DNA of 64,000 nt from Lewinellaceae bacterium. Lineage in GTDB: Bacteria; Bacteroidota; Bacteroidia; Chitinophagales; Saprospiraceae. This document shows, in pieces, positions 27,565 to 36,022 of this stretch (its first letter is position 1; the number at the start of each line of letters is the position of its first letter). The position numbers and the translations under genes were made by a program. The stretch is from the NCBI GenBank assembly GCA_020636025.1, contig JACJYQ010000007.1:186001-250000 (forward strand). Direction: 5' to 3'. The notes under the pieces are model-generated. The model saw only the letters and a list, made by a program, of their open reading frames with translations. It was not told where the DNA came from and searched no databases.

Positions 27565-27972
27565 CTAATTGATGATATCTCCCTTGATATTGGCGAGCTT
27601 CTCTCGCCATTGTTGAAGCTGCTCAGGTGTCAGTCGCGTCCATTCGGTTATTTCACCTACAATTTTCAAGGGCTCCTGGCTGCGGTATGATCTGGTTGGA
27701 TTGCCGGGGAATTTCTTATCTGTCACATTGGGATCATTTTCAAAATGTCCCAATGGTTCAACGATGTAAACCCGGTCCCGGCCTTCCCCTTGGGCCAGTG
27801 CTGCAGCAAGTCCGGCTCCATCAACGAGTGCCGTGAAATAGATGTGGTTCATGATGACTTCGGGTCTGTAATTCGACCGAAATCCAGCTGTTAGCAATTC
27901 GCCAACTTGTAAATCTGCCTTTGTTCCATGGTAGAAAGGGCCATCGTCTAATATGTCAGTCGTATTTGCCAT
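27565..27972 (-). CDS. arr: Arr-type rifamycin ADP-ribosyltransferase
   Basis: The 135-residue protein matches Arr enzymes in length and motifs: FYHGTKADL with the conserved His15, SNYRPEVIMNHIYFTA, RVYIVEPLGHFENDPNVTDK, and the diagnostic KKFPGNPTRSYRS near the C-terminus. Arr enzymes transfer ADP-ribose from NAD+ to a hydroxyl of rifamycins and inactivate them. The gene stands alone, convergent with the E1 gene, with no integron, transposase or other resistance gene nearby, so it looks like an intrinsic chromosomal copy. Whether it confers resistance is untested. Confidence 0.9.
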   Translation of the reverse strand: MANTTDILDDGPFYHGTKADLQVGELLTAGFRSNYRPEVIMNHIYFTALVDGAGLAAALAQGEGRDRVYIVEPLGHFENDPNVTDKKFPGNPTRSYRSQEPLKIVGEITEWTRLTPEQLQQWREKLANIKGDIIN

Positions 27973-28025
27973 GGTATTGAAGCGATCCTTACATAAATAA
28001 ATAAGTATTGAAGCTCAGCGTAGAT

Positions 28026-29444
28026 TTATAGCTCCTCAACATCCCCCAGACTTGGAATGCCTATTTCACCAAAACCATGTTCTTGCAAGTAACTGCGCCA
28101 GGCTTCCTGTCGATCATAAGTCCCGTGTACAAGCCAGATCTTCTTGACAGATTTTTTCTGATTTTGTATCATGTCCAGCATTTCCCTTCTGTCACCATGT
28201 GCCGAGAAGGAATCCATGATCACTATGTCTGCCAACACCTGCTTGTTTTGTCCCATGACATACAGGCTTTTGGCGCCGTTGCGCAATTTGCCTCCCGGAG
28301 TATTGGGCGCGCAATACCCTACGATCAGAAAGGTATTGCGTTGATTCTCGATGTTGTTAAATAAATGGTGTTTTACCCGCCCTGCATTCATCATACCCGA
28401 AGCGGAAATGATGATACACGGTTTTTTCATGGTGTTTAAAGCTTTGGAGCCCTCTGTTCTTCTGATGTAATACAGGTTGTTGAATCCAAATGGGTTTTCA
28501 TCAACCATCATGTATTTATGCAGTTCCCTGTCGAAACACTCCGGGTGTTTTAGAAACACCTCGGTTGCATTTACAGCAAGCGGGCTATCTACATAAACCG
28601 GTACATGCGGCAATTGACCCGAATGTTCCAGTTTATCCAGCATGTAGACAATCTCCTGGGTACGGCCTATGGAGAATGCCGGAATGATCACTTTTCCTTT
28701 CTTTTCCAGACAGGTATGTTTGATCACTTCAATAAACTTCTCTACCTCCTCTGGAGCTGATTCGTGATCGCGGTCGCCGTAGGTGCTTTCACAGATCAGG
28801 TAATCAACTTCCGGCATCAAACTTGGATCATCCAAAATCGGCCTGTCGGGCCGGCCAATATCTCCAGTGAAACCAAATCTAATTTTCTCGCCACCGCGAT
28901 TGATCACCAATGTCACCGTAGCGCTACCTAAAATATGTCCCGCATCTCTAAACAGAACTTTCACATCCGGATGCACATGGAACCACTGTTCATAATTGTA
29001 TCCAACAAACAAGCGCATGGCTGCCTGAACATCTTCCACCTGATACAAAGGTTCTTCCTCAGGTTCGTCATTTCGTTTGTGTCTGTTCTGCCGCTCGGCA
29101 TCGCCTTCCTGGATTCGGGCGCTGTCTAGCAACATGATCGCACAAAGATCACGGGTAGCATTTGTTGCATATATTTTCCCACGAAACCCATCTCTTACCA
29201 GCTTTGGTATTCTACCACTGTGGTCGATGTGTGCATGACTGAGAATGAGACAATCAATTTCTTGCGGATCAAATTGCCATTTTTCGTTGAAATTAGTCAA
29301 TGGATGGTCATCCCCAGCCCTGCCGTCATCGTCACCTCCTTGATAAAGTCCGCAATCAAGCAAGATTTTGTATCCGTCATCCAGGGTCAACAAATGGCAG
29401 CTTCCAGTCACTTCACGGGCTGCCCCGCAGAATTTGATATTCAT
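28026..29444 (-). CDS. Beta-CASP metallo-beta-lactamase-fold ribonuclease-like protein
   Basis: From the ATG at 29444 the protein is 472 residues. It starts MNIKFCGAAREVTGSCHLL, the family-typical N-terminus; the in-frame ATG at 29465 adds seven atypical residues. It has the metal motif SHAHIDHSGRIP, the FTGDIGRPDRPIL segment, a beta-CASP domain (YGDRDHES to IIISASGMMNAGRVKHHL) and the C-terminal RNA-specificity region with a VHGTYDRQEAW motif near the usual HGE. These enzymes cut or trim RNA (CPSF-73/RNase J relatives). Its RNA targets cannot be inferred. Confidence 0.9.
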   Translation of the reverse strand: MNIKFCGAAREVTGSCHLLTLDDGYKILLDCGLYQGGDDDGRAGDDHPLTNFNEKWQFDPQEIDCLILSHAHIDHSGRIPKLVRDGFRGKIYATNATRDLCAIMLLDSARIQEGDAERQNRHKRNDEPEEEPLYQVEDVQAAMRLFVGYNYEQWFHVHPDVKVLFRDAGHILGSATVTLVINRGGEKIRFGFTGDIGRPDRPILDDPSLMPEVDYLICESTYGDRDHESAPEEVEKFIEVIKHTCLEKKGKVIIPAFSIGRTQEIVYMLDKLEHSGQLPHVPVYVDSPLAVNATEVFLKHPECFDRELHKYMMVDENPFGFNNLYYIRRTEGSKALNTMKKPCIIISASGMMNAGRVKHHLFNNIENQRNTFLIVGYCAPNTPGGKLRNGAKSLYVMGQNKQVLADIVIMDSFSAHGDRREMLDMIQNQKKSVKKIWLVHGTYDRQEAWRSYLQEHGFGEIGIPSLGDVEEL

Positions 29445-29516
29445 GTTATTCAGTTTTGCAGGCAATATAAGAAGAAGGCTTGTAAGCCCAATCGCAAAGC
29501 CTTGAATTAAAGGACA

Positions 29517-30932
29517 TTATCTTCCAACCATGTCTTCCGGGCGAACCCATTCGTCAAATTGCTCGGCCGTCATGTGTTTAAAGTCAAGTCCTTGCAGTTC
29601 GTATTCGAGAGCCGACTCCTTCAAGGTGATTCCTTTCTTGTGGGCGTTTTGTGCAATGGCCGCAGCATTGTAATACCCGATCTTGGTATTCAGGGCTGTG
29701 ACCAGCATCAGCGAATTCTGAACGTGTTTCGCAATATTTTCCCGCAAGGGCTCAATGCCAACTGCGCACTTGTCATTAAAGGACACACAAGCTTCCCCGA
29801 TCAGACGTGCCGAATGGAGGAAGTTGTAAATCATGACCGGTTTGAAAACATTTAGCTCAAAATGTCCATTGGAGCCTCCCACGTTGATGGCTACGTCATT
29901 GCCCATCACCTGGGCGGCCACCATCGTCATGGCTTCACACTGGGTAGGATTTACTTTACCCGGCATAATGGATGAACCAGGCTCATTGTCTGGAATATGG
30001 ATCTCTCCAATTCCGGAACGAGGACCGGAAGAGAGAATGCGAATATCATTGGCGATTTTCATGAGGCTCACTGCCACGGTTTTGAGTGCGCCATGCGCCT
30101 CCACTATGCCATCATGGGCTGCCAGAGATTCAAATTTATTCGGAGCCGTAACAAATGGCAATCCGGTAAGCGAAGCAATATGACGGGCCACGTTCTCAGA
30201 ATATCCTTTTGGCGTATTGATGCCGGTACCAACCGCTGTGCCGCCAAGCGCCAGTTCTGACAAGTGTGTAAGTGTATTTTTGATTGCCCGTAAGCCGTGA
30301 TTCAGCTGAGCTACATATCCGGAAAACTCCTGTCCCAGGGTAAGGGGCGTGGCATCCATAAAGTGCGTCCGTCCGATTTTCACCACATCCATGTAGGCTT
30401 CGGATTTTTCCTGAAGCGTATCGCGGAGCTTCTCAATACCCGGAATGGTTACCTCCACCAGCATTTTATACGCTGCAATGTGCATGGCGGTTGGAAAGGT
30501 ATCGTTGGAAGACTGAGACTTGTTTACATCGTCATTGGGATGAATGAATTTCTGTTCGTCGGTCAGGCTGCCTCCGTTCAAGACATGGGCCCGGTAAGCG
30601 ATCACTTCATTGGAATTCATATTGCTTTGAGTCCCCGATCCTGTTTGCCAAACCACCAGAGGGAACTGATCATCCAGTTTACCGGCCAGTATTTCGTCAC
30701 ACACTTGAGTAATCAGGTCGCATTTTTCTTTTGGCAATACGCCTGCTTCCAAATTGGTAAGGGCGGCTGCCTTTTTGAGATACCCAAAGGCGTGAATGAT
30801 CTCTATGGGCATTTTATTGGTTTCCCGGGCAATTTTGAAATTCTCGATCGAGCGCTGCGTTTGAGCGCCCCAGTAAACATGGGCCGGAACCTGTACTTTA
30901 CCCATGGTGTCTTTTTCTGTGCGGTATTCCAT
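29517..30932 (-). CDS. fumC: Class II fumarate hydratase
   Basis: The 471-residue product shows the full fumarase/aspartase superfamily pattern: [21 protein letters not shown] at the N-terminus, [12 protein letters not shown], the active-site [16 protein letters not shown] and the signature loop [15 protein letters not shown]. Asn-Met-Asn-Ser-Asn and the TQCEA context favour fumarase over aspartase or argininosuccinate lyase. It interconverts fumarate and malate in the cytoplasmic citric-acid cycle. It lies 72 bp upstream of the beta-CASP gene on the same strand; co-transcription is possible. Confidence 0.95.
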   Translation of the reverse strand: MEYRTEKDTMGKVQVPAHVYWGAQTQRSIENFKIARETNKMPIEIIHAFGYLKKAAALTNLEAGVLPKEKCDLITQVCDEILAGKLDDQFPLVVWQTGSGTQSNMNSNEVIAYRAHVLNGGSLTDEQKFIHPNDDVNKSQSSNDTFPTAMHIAAYKMLVEVTIPGIEKLRDTLQEKSEAYMDVVKIGRTHFMDATPLTLGQEFSGYVAQLNHGLRAIKNTLTHLSELALGGTAVGTGINTPKGYSENVARHIASLTGLPFVTAPNKFESLAAHDGIVEAHGALKTVAVSLMKIANDIRILSSGPRSGIGEIHIPDNEPGSSIMPGKVNPTQCEAMTMVAAQVMGNDVAINVGGSNGHFELNVFKPVMIYNFLHSARLIGEACVSFNDKCAVGIEPLRENIAKHVQNSLMLVTALNTKIGYYNAAAIAQNAHKKGITLKESALEYELQGLDFKHMTAEQFDEWVRPEDMVGR

Positions 30933-31101
30933 ATATGAGAGCTTGAAATGGTCTGTTTTTAAACCATTATTTATATCAAAAAAACAAAAATTTGAAAAGA
31001 AGGTTAATTAAAGCACAAAGGTAGCAGAGTAAAGAAAAAGCCCACAAATTGGAGCCATGCTTTTATTACCCACAACTTTACACTCTTCGTATATTTGACG
31101 C

Positions 31102-31749
31102 ATGATCAAAATATTTATCGCTGACGACCACGCCATGTTTGCCGAAGGACTCGAAAGCCTACTTGCCGGAGAGCAGGATTTTAACCTGATTGGAAAAGCC
31201 GGTACAGCCGAGGAAACACTGCGCAAGGTTAAAGCCATGCCTCCGGATGTATTGCTTCTGGATATTAATCTTCCTGATCAGTCTGGCCTGGAGGTTTGCA
31301 AACAACTCAGAGAAGAATTACCCGATGTTAAAATAATGGCGCTTTCTATGTTTAGCGATGAAAGCTATATATCCAATATGCTTGGCCTGGGAGCGCAGGG
31401 ATACTTACTGAAAAATACAGGGAAAATTGAGTTATGCGCCGCCATTCGGGCCCTGGCAGCGGGGAAAACCTATTTCAGCAAGCAAGTAACAGATGTGGTG
31501 ATGAGCGGACTGATGCAAAACCGTGCTGGCGCAACCGGAGCTAAAGAAGCACCAAAAGTAAGCCGTCGGGAACTGGAGGTTTTGAAACATATCATGGATG
31601 AAAAAACCACTCCTGAAATAGCGGCCATTCTGTTCTTATCTGAAAAAACAGTAGAAAGTCATCGTGCAGCCTTGTTGGCAAAGCTTGGAGCCAGAAACAC
31701 TGCAGGCCTGGTGAAAGCTGCCCTTCAGTGGAAATTAATTGAACCTTGA
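31102..31749 (+). CDS. NarL/FixJ-type response regulator
   Basis: The 215-residue protein has a receiver domain (acidic pair ADDH near the start, phospho-acceptor Asp in VLLLDINLP, Lys in YLLKNTG). A C-terminal LuxR helix-turn-helix follows (SRRELEVLKHIMDE...EIAAILFLSEKTVESHRAALLAKLG). It pairs with the histidine kinase that begins 145 bp downstream. A perfect -7 box TATATTTG (31090-31097) lies only 4 bp before the ATG, suggesting a leaderless or nearly leaderless transcript. The regulated genes are unknown. Confidence 0.94.
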   Translation: MIKIFIADDHAMFAEGLESLLAGEQDFNLIGKAGTAEETLRKVKAMPPDVLLLDINLPDQSGLEVCKQLREELPDVKIMALSMFSDESYISNMLGLGAQGYLLKNTGKIELCAAIRALAAGKTYFSKQVTDVVMSGLMQNRAGATGAKEAPKVSRRELEVLKHIMDEKTTPEIAAILFLSEKTVESHRAALLAKLGARNTAGLVKAALQWKLIEP

Positions 31750-31894
31750 AAGTAATTTGGGGATAACTTTAAAAACCCAAGCATCTTTCACATGCAATGA
31801 TTTGAATAGTTAGGAGACAAACACAAATTAGGCAGCTACATAATCAGCCATCCAATTTGACGTTTTCCTGTCAAGTACACCAATTTTTTAAGAT

Positions 31895-33673
31895 TTGCCT
31901 ACTCATTTTTCCATAAAAAACCTGGTCTTTTTAATGCTGTCGGTCTTTTGCTGGCAAGGGCACCTGTTGTCTCAGCCAGAATTTGATCAGCATCTGAATT
32001 ACAAGGAATTGCAGGCCCTGCTGCAAGAGGGCATTGATGAGCCAAATCTCAGGAAACAGGCCCTTGCCTGGTACCACTGGGCGTATTACGATGAATTGCA
32101 GACCGGTATGAGTGACAGTGCTTTTCAGTATCTGGGACGTAGTGCTGATAAGTTCTTAAAAGCCAACGATAGTACTTCATACGAACGTGTACGCGCCGAT
32201 CTTGCCGATAGAATGATCCGCAGAGGATTGTTTGATGAAGCTTTTCGCATTTACAATGAAGCACTTGAGTATTACCAAAACACCGATAACCTGTATATGG
32301 AGACCCATATACTGGCCAGATTAAACCGCGGGTATCTACAAAAGGGAGATACTGTTTCAGCCCTGGAGTTTAAGAAAAAGTTCATGGCTAAAAATGAAAC
32401 GCTGCGGGATACTATTTTGGATATTTTGGTGTTGGAAGATGAAATTGAAAAGCTAAGGAAGGCCCATAATTACCGGGGTGCCAGGCATATTTCTTTCAGG
32501 GCATTACAATTGGCCGAATTGAAAAACAATTCCGAACTGATCAATTGGGCTCAGTTTTCCATTGCCGACAATTGTCGCCTCGATCGTGATTATACAACGG
32601 CACTGAAGTACTACCACAAGGCCGAGCACTCTGGTCCTACGGAAGCCATGCGCAGGGACATTTACCACGGACTTTCGGAAACTTATGCGCTCATCGACAG
32701 TTTACCCCAGGCACACCACTATGCCATTCGCTACGCACAACTTGGAGATACACTCCTCGACAGAGGTAGACTGGCTTCTATTCAACAACTGGCCCTGCGC
32801 TTTGACTCTCGTGAAAAAAAAGCCCAAATAGCCTTGCTAAGAGAGCGAAACGATGCCGCCCAGTCCACTGCACGACAACAGAGACTTGGTCTGGCAACGC
32901 TCGGGGTTACTTTCTGTGCTCTGCTTCTGGCAACCTTTTTTATAGTCCGGGATTATCGACATCGCTTGCATACAAACAAAGTTATCTCCACGCAATCTGA
33001 AGCGCTGAACCAACAAAAAATCACGGAGCTGGAAGATAAACTCAAGATCGAAACCATGCAAAGCATGCTCGTTGGCCAGGAAAGCGAACGACGGCGAATC
33101 GCACAGGATTTGCATGACAGTGTTGGCGGCTTACTGGCTGCCACCAAGATTCAAGTAGAGAAGCTCTCTGGGAAAAATGGCAAGCTTGCTCAAAATCCCG
33201 ACCTGCTAAAGATTAAAACCATGTTGGATAATACTGTGGCTGAAACCAGGCATATAGCCCGTAATATGCAGCCAAACACCCTGCTACAATTTGGGTTGGC
33301 CACCGCTATACGGGACCTGACCAGTCACTTCAGAGGAGAGGGAATGCCCAGTATCGCCTTTCAACAATTCGGTGATTTTTCAAACCTGGAACATAACATG
33401 GCCCTCAACTGCTACAGAATTGTCCAGGAACTTCTCCAAAACAGCCTAAAACATGCCCAAGCATCTGAAATCCTGGTCCAGATCTCCTGCCAGGATCATC
33501 AACTGGAACTGTTGGTCGAGGACGATGGCATCGGCTATGCAATAGATGAAGTGAAAAAAGGCATGGGTACCGACAACATTGCCCACCGCGTAAAATTCCT
33601 GAAAGGAGAGTACAATATACAATCCGCACCCGGACAAGGAACGAGTACTTTGATTACGATACCACTATCTTAA
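31895..33673 (+). CDS. Sensor histidine kinase with TPR-like periplasmic region (NarX/DesK class), TTG start
   Basis: The 592-residue protein carries a signal peptide, TPR-like helical repeats (about 50-310), a transmembrane segment near 328-350 (ATLGVTFCALLLATFFIV), a HisKA_3 dimerisation domain with ERRRIAQDLHDSVGG and a HATPase domain (NCYRIVQELLQNSLKHA, VEDDGIGY). The only start that keeps the signal peptide is TTG at 31895. An in-frame TAA lies at 31889, and the first ATG (31934) would begin inside the hydrophobic core. It is the cognate partner of the upstream response regulator. The TPR sensor suggests a protein or peptide stimulus, unproven. Confidence 0.9.
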   Translation: MPTHFSIKNLVFLMLSVFCWQGHLLSQPEFDQHLNYKELQALLQEGIDEPNLRKQALAWYHWAYYDELQTGMSDSAFQYLGRSADKFLKANDSTSYERVRADLADRMIRRGLFDEAFRIYNEALEYYQNTDNLYMETHILARLNRGYLQKGDTVSALEFKKKFMAKNETLRDTILDILVLEDEIEKLRKAHNYRGARHISFRALQLAELKNNSELINWAQFSIADNCRLDRDYTTALKYYHKAEHSGPTEAMRRDIYHGLSETYALIDSLPQAHHYAIRYAQLGDTLLDRGRLASIQQLALRFDSREKKAQIALLRERNDAAQSTARQQRLGLATLGVTFCALLLATFFIVRDYRHRLHTNKVISTQSEALNQQKITELEDKLKIETMQSMLVGQESERRRIAQDLHDSVGGLLAATKIQVEKLSGKNGKLAQNPDLLKIKTMLDNTVAETRHIARNMQPNTLLQFGLATAIRDLTSHFRGEGMPSIAFQQFGDFSNLEHNMALNCYRIVQELLQNSLKHAQASEILVQISCQDHQLELLVEDDGIGYAIDEVKKGMGTDNIAHRVKFLKGEYNIQSAPGQGTSTLITIPLS

Positions 33674-33674
33674 T

Positions 33675-33732
33675 AATGTACCAATGTACCAATGTACCAA
33701 TGCGCATTGGTACATTGGTACATTGGTACATT
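33675..33732. repeat. 58-bp perfect palindrome of CAATGTAC units
   Basis: The two 29-bp arms are exact reverse complements, meeting at TGC/GCA (33703/33704). Each arm consists of three and a half copies of an 8-bp unit (CAATGTAC; GTACATTG in the right arm). It begins one base after the kinase stop codon. It can form a long hairpin and may end the two-component transcript, but no T-run follows. Confidence 0.9.
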
Positions 33733-33798
33733 GAACTCAGGGTTTTCCCTGATATCATTTACCGGATTTGCCCTGATATAAAGCCCAAAAGTGATATA

Positions 33799-34096
33799 TA
33801 TCTTTGCCAAGCAATCACAAAAACCGATTTGTGATGCGATTACCCCCCCTTTTTTGTTAATCCTAGTTTTAAAGAAGGGGCAAGAAACAAGCACATTTTT
33901 CTTGCATTATAATCAGCATCCTTAATTCTAAACCTTTCCGCAGCGCGAGCTGCTCTACCCCCCCGGCTTTCAAACGATTAAAGTTGTTATCTACACCTGA
34001 AGTTGTATTTACCTGAAATCTAAAAGGAGCCAATTTTTCGTACTATGACGAAAATTATCGCCCGGAGTTCGCAAGAATTTCGGGCGATTTTCTTTG
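33799..34096 (+). ncRNA. Candidate structured non-coding transcript
   Basis: The region lies in a 434-bp gap without genes. TATCTTTG at 33799-33806 is a perfect -7 box, though without a good -33 element. Downstream are a hairpin ATCACAAA/TTTGTGAT near 33815-33836, a second formed by CCCCTTTTTT and AAAGAAGGGG near 33847-33880, a CAGC-GCGA-GCTG tetraloop hairpin near 33941, and a terminator-like hairpin ATCGCCCG/CGGGCGAT followed by TTTTCTTT at about 34056-34096. It does not match 6S, tmRNA, RNase P or SRP features that I could check by eye. Confidence 0.35.
34056..34096. terminator. Terminator-like hairpin between convergent units
   Basis: The stem ATCGCCCG/CGGGCGAT is followed on the plus strand by TTTTCTTT and on the minus strand by AATTTTCG. 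It sits just beyond the stop of the minus-strand barrel gene and may serve both strands. Confidence 0.6.
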
Positions 34097-34107
34097 GTAG
34101 ACAATTC

Positions 34108-35301
34108 TCAAAAGCTCCATTTCAAACGGAAGAATACAGCCTTGCCATAATTGCCATATAAACTATTTGATTTGCCAAAGAAAAGCTGTCCGCCAGCCAG
34201 CAACTGAAGGTTATCACTCAGGGAAAAAGCGAAGAATGGTCCGACAAAATATGACCCGTCTGAAGGGTTTAACATTCCAGCTAAATCAGCCCGAATGAGT
34301 GGCGTGAGCTGATAGGCAATTTCGGCAAATACAGAATGACGGGCAGGAGATAGGGTTTTGGCAGTTACATTTTCCAGTAACAGACTTGTAGACAAAGAAT
34401 CAAAGTTCACAAGCCCCTGGCTGTTTAGCAGATAGGAGCCGTGCAGAAACAAACTATTAGGGAAAGTATAGTTTAGTCCAATAGAACCTGTAACTGTTGC
34501 GCGACTGTGCTGAAAATCTTTGCGTGGCATAAACGCGCTGATCTCCCCATTAAAACCTGCTGTTCCCAGTACACCCGACCAACCAGTACCTACCATTGCA
34601 TCACCTCGAACCAGTCCGGCAATCGTCTGAAAATCATAACTTCCTTTTGTGAAACGATATAATCCCGCTATAATCACGTCGTCAGATTTTTTACCGGTCT
34701 TTATCGCCAGCTCTGCCGAAGATGTGCTGTTTAAATAATATTGCACTTTCAGAGCATCAGTTCCGGGTCGTTCCTCATAATCGAAATCAAAATAGGAATA
34801 GGCATTAAAAATATCGTTGGGATTCCAAACCAGATTCAGGCCCCAGTTTATACGTTGCCGCCCCAGGGTGAACTGCCATTTACCTTGAGTAAAATCCACA
34901 GACGCCCGGTCAATGGTAGAGTGCAGAAGATAGGATTCTCCGTCAGCAAGTGTCCGTGAAAGGTCGAAATAGCCGTTTTTGTCATCCAGCAAAGATTTAT
35001 CCAAACGGTAGAATGGCACTGATGCACCGTATAAAAAGCGATTGCGGAGACCAACATGTACAGTCCAGTTTTGAGCAGGGTACCAGCGTGCATCGGCGCG
35101 AACATGCACCAGATTGTCTAGGTTCCATTGTTCGTTGAAATTGAAAAACTGGATCGCCTGCAAATCTTTTATGTAGCCACCAATTTCGAATTTTCGGATC
35201 TCAGGTTCCAGAAAGCTGCTGTCCTGAGATGTCTGTGCCCTTATGTTCACAATTGATACAATACAGGCAAGCATCCAACCTATGTGTTTGATGCTATTCA
35301 T
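34108..35301 (-). CDS. Outer-membrane beta-barrel protein of the LolA-like/ABC operon
   Basis: The 397-residue protein has a signal peptide ending in IRAQ. Many alternating aromatic-hydrophobic strands and a terminal strand ending in Phe (KAVFFRLKWSF) are typical of an outer-membrane barrel. Segments such as WHFTLGRQRINWG-like QFTLGRQRINWGLNLVWNP recall DUF1302/alginate-export-type porins. It starts 1 bp after the ATPase gene ends and is the last gene of the TetR-controlled operon. It is a candidate outer-membrane acceptor or exit for whatever the ABC and LolA-like proteins move; this role is inference. Confidence 0.75.
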   Translation of the reverse strand: MNSIKHIGWMLACIVSIVNIRAQTSQDSSFLEPEIRKFEIGGYIKDLQAIQFFNFNEQWNLDNLVHVRADARWYPAQNWTVHVGLRNRFLYGASVPFYRLDKSLLDDKNGYFDLSRTLADGESYLLHSTIDRASVDFTQGKWQFTLGRQRINWGLNLVWNPNDIFNAYSYFDFDYEERPGTDALKVQYYLNSTSSAELAIKTGKKSDDVIIAGLYRFTKGSYDFQTIAGLVRGDAMVGTGWSGVLGTAGFNGEISAFMPRKDFQHSRATVTGSIGLNYTFPNSLFLHGSYLLNSQGLVNFDSLSTSLLLENVTAKTLSPARHSVFAEIAYQLTPLIRADLAGMLNPSDGSYFVGPFFAFSLSDNLQLLAGGQLFFGKSNSLYGNYGKAVFFRLKWSF

Positions 35302-35302
35302 T

Positions 35303-35992
35303 TCAATTCGACACTTTTACGTCACTGATCACCTTGCCATCTTCCATGGTAATGATGCGTTTGGCTTTGTCCATCACTCTTTGATCGTGCGTGGAGAAGA
35401 TGAAGGTCATTTGCTCCTGTTCATTAAGCTCCGCCATCAAATCGAGTAAGGTATCTGTTGATTTGGAATCCAGGTTAGCCGTTGGCTCATCTGCCAAAAT
35501 AAATTTGGGTTTGGAAGCCAGCGCCCGGGCTACGGCAACTCTTTGCTGCTGACCGCCTGACAAGAATTTTGGCCTCACCGTCTTCTTGTCTGATATCCCC
35601 ATGACCTGAAGAAGATGATCAACCCTGTCTCTTACTTCTTTTTTATTTCTATGCTGCAATTCCATGATGAATTGCACATTTTCCTCCACCGTTAAAACCG
35701 GTATCAGGTTGTAAGACTGAAAAATGAACCCAATGTTGTTGAGCCTGTATTCCACCAGAGGACCGGCTTTCATCCTGGTGATGTCCTCGTTCTCCACCAG
35801 CACTTCGCCGGAACTGGGAGCGTCCAGTCCTCCCATCATATTCAACAGCGTTGTTTTTCCGCAACCTGAGGGGCCCACGATGGCGGTGAATTCTCCTTTT
35901 TCAAATTGCAGGTCAACGCCATTCAAGGCATGAACCGGAACGGTGGTTTCATTGTAGGTTTTGGTAAGGGATGATATTTCTATGACTGCCAT
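35303..35992 (-). CDS. LolD/MacB-type ABC transporter ATPase
   Basis: The 229-residue ATPase has Walker A GPSGCGKTTLLN, the Q-loop FIFQSYNLIPVLTVEENV, signature LSGGQQQRVAVARAL, Walker B FILADEPTANLD and the switch His in STHDQRVM. The sequence class is that of LolD, MacB and FtsE ATPases, which use energy for extraction or mechanotransmission rather than for substrate passage through the membrane. It follows the second permease gene by 30 bp. It likely serves both permeases 36023-37243 and 37248-38471. Confidence 0.93.
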   Translation of the reverse strand: MAVIEISSLTKTYNETTVPVHALNGVDLQFEKGEFTAIVGPSGCGKTTLLNMMGGLDAPSSGEVLVENEDITRMKAGPLVEYRLNNIGFIFQSYNLIPVLTVEENVQFIMELQHRNKKEVRDRVDHLLQVMGISDKKTVRPKFLSGGQQQRVAVARALASKPKFILADEPTANLDSKSTDTLLDLMAELNEQEQMTFIFSTHDQRVMDKAKRIITMEDGKVISDVKVSN

Positions 35993-36022
35993 TGTTTAAA
36001 ATTTCAAGAGTAATTGTAAAAA

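Noticed and set aside
33670..33894. Minus-strand 74-codon open frame over the CAATGTAC palindrome
   Set aside because: It is built from the repeat itself and has low complexity; no evidence of a gene.
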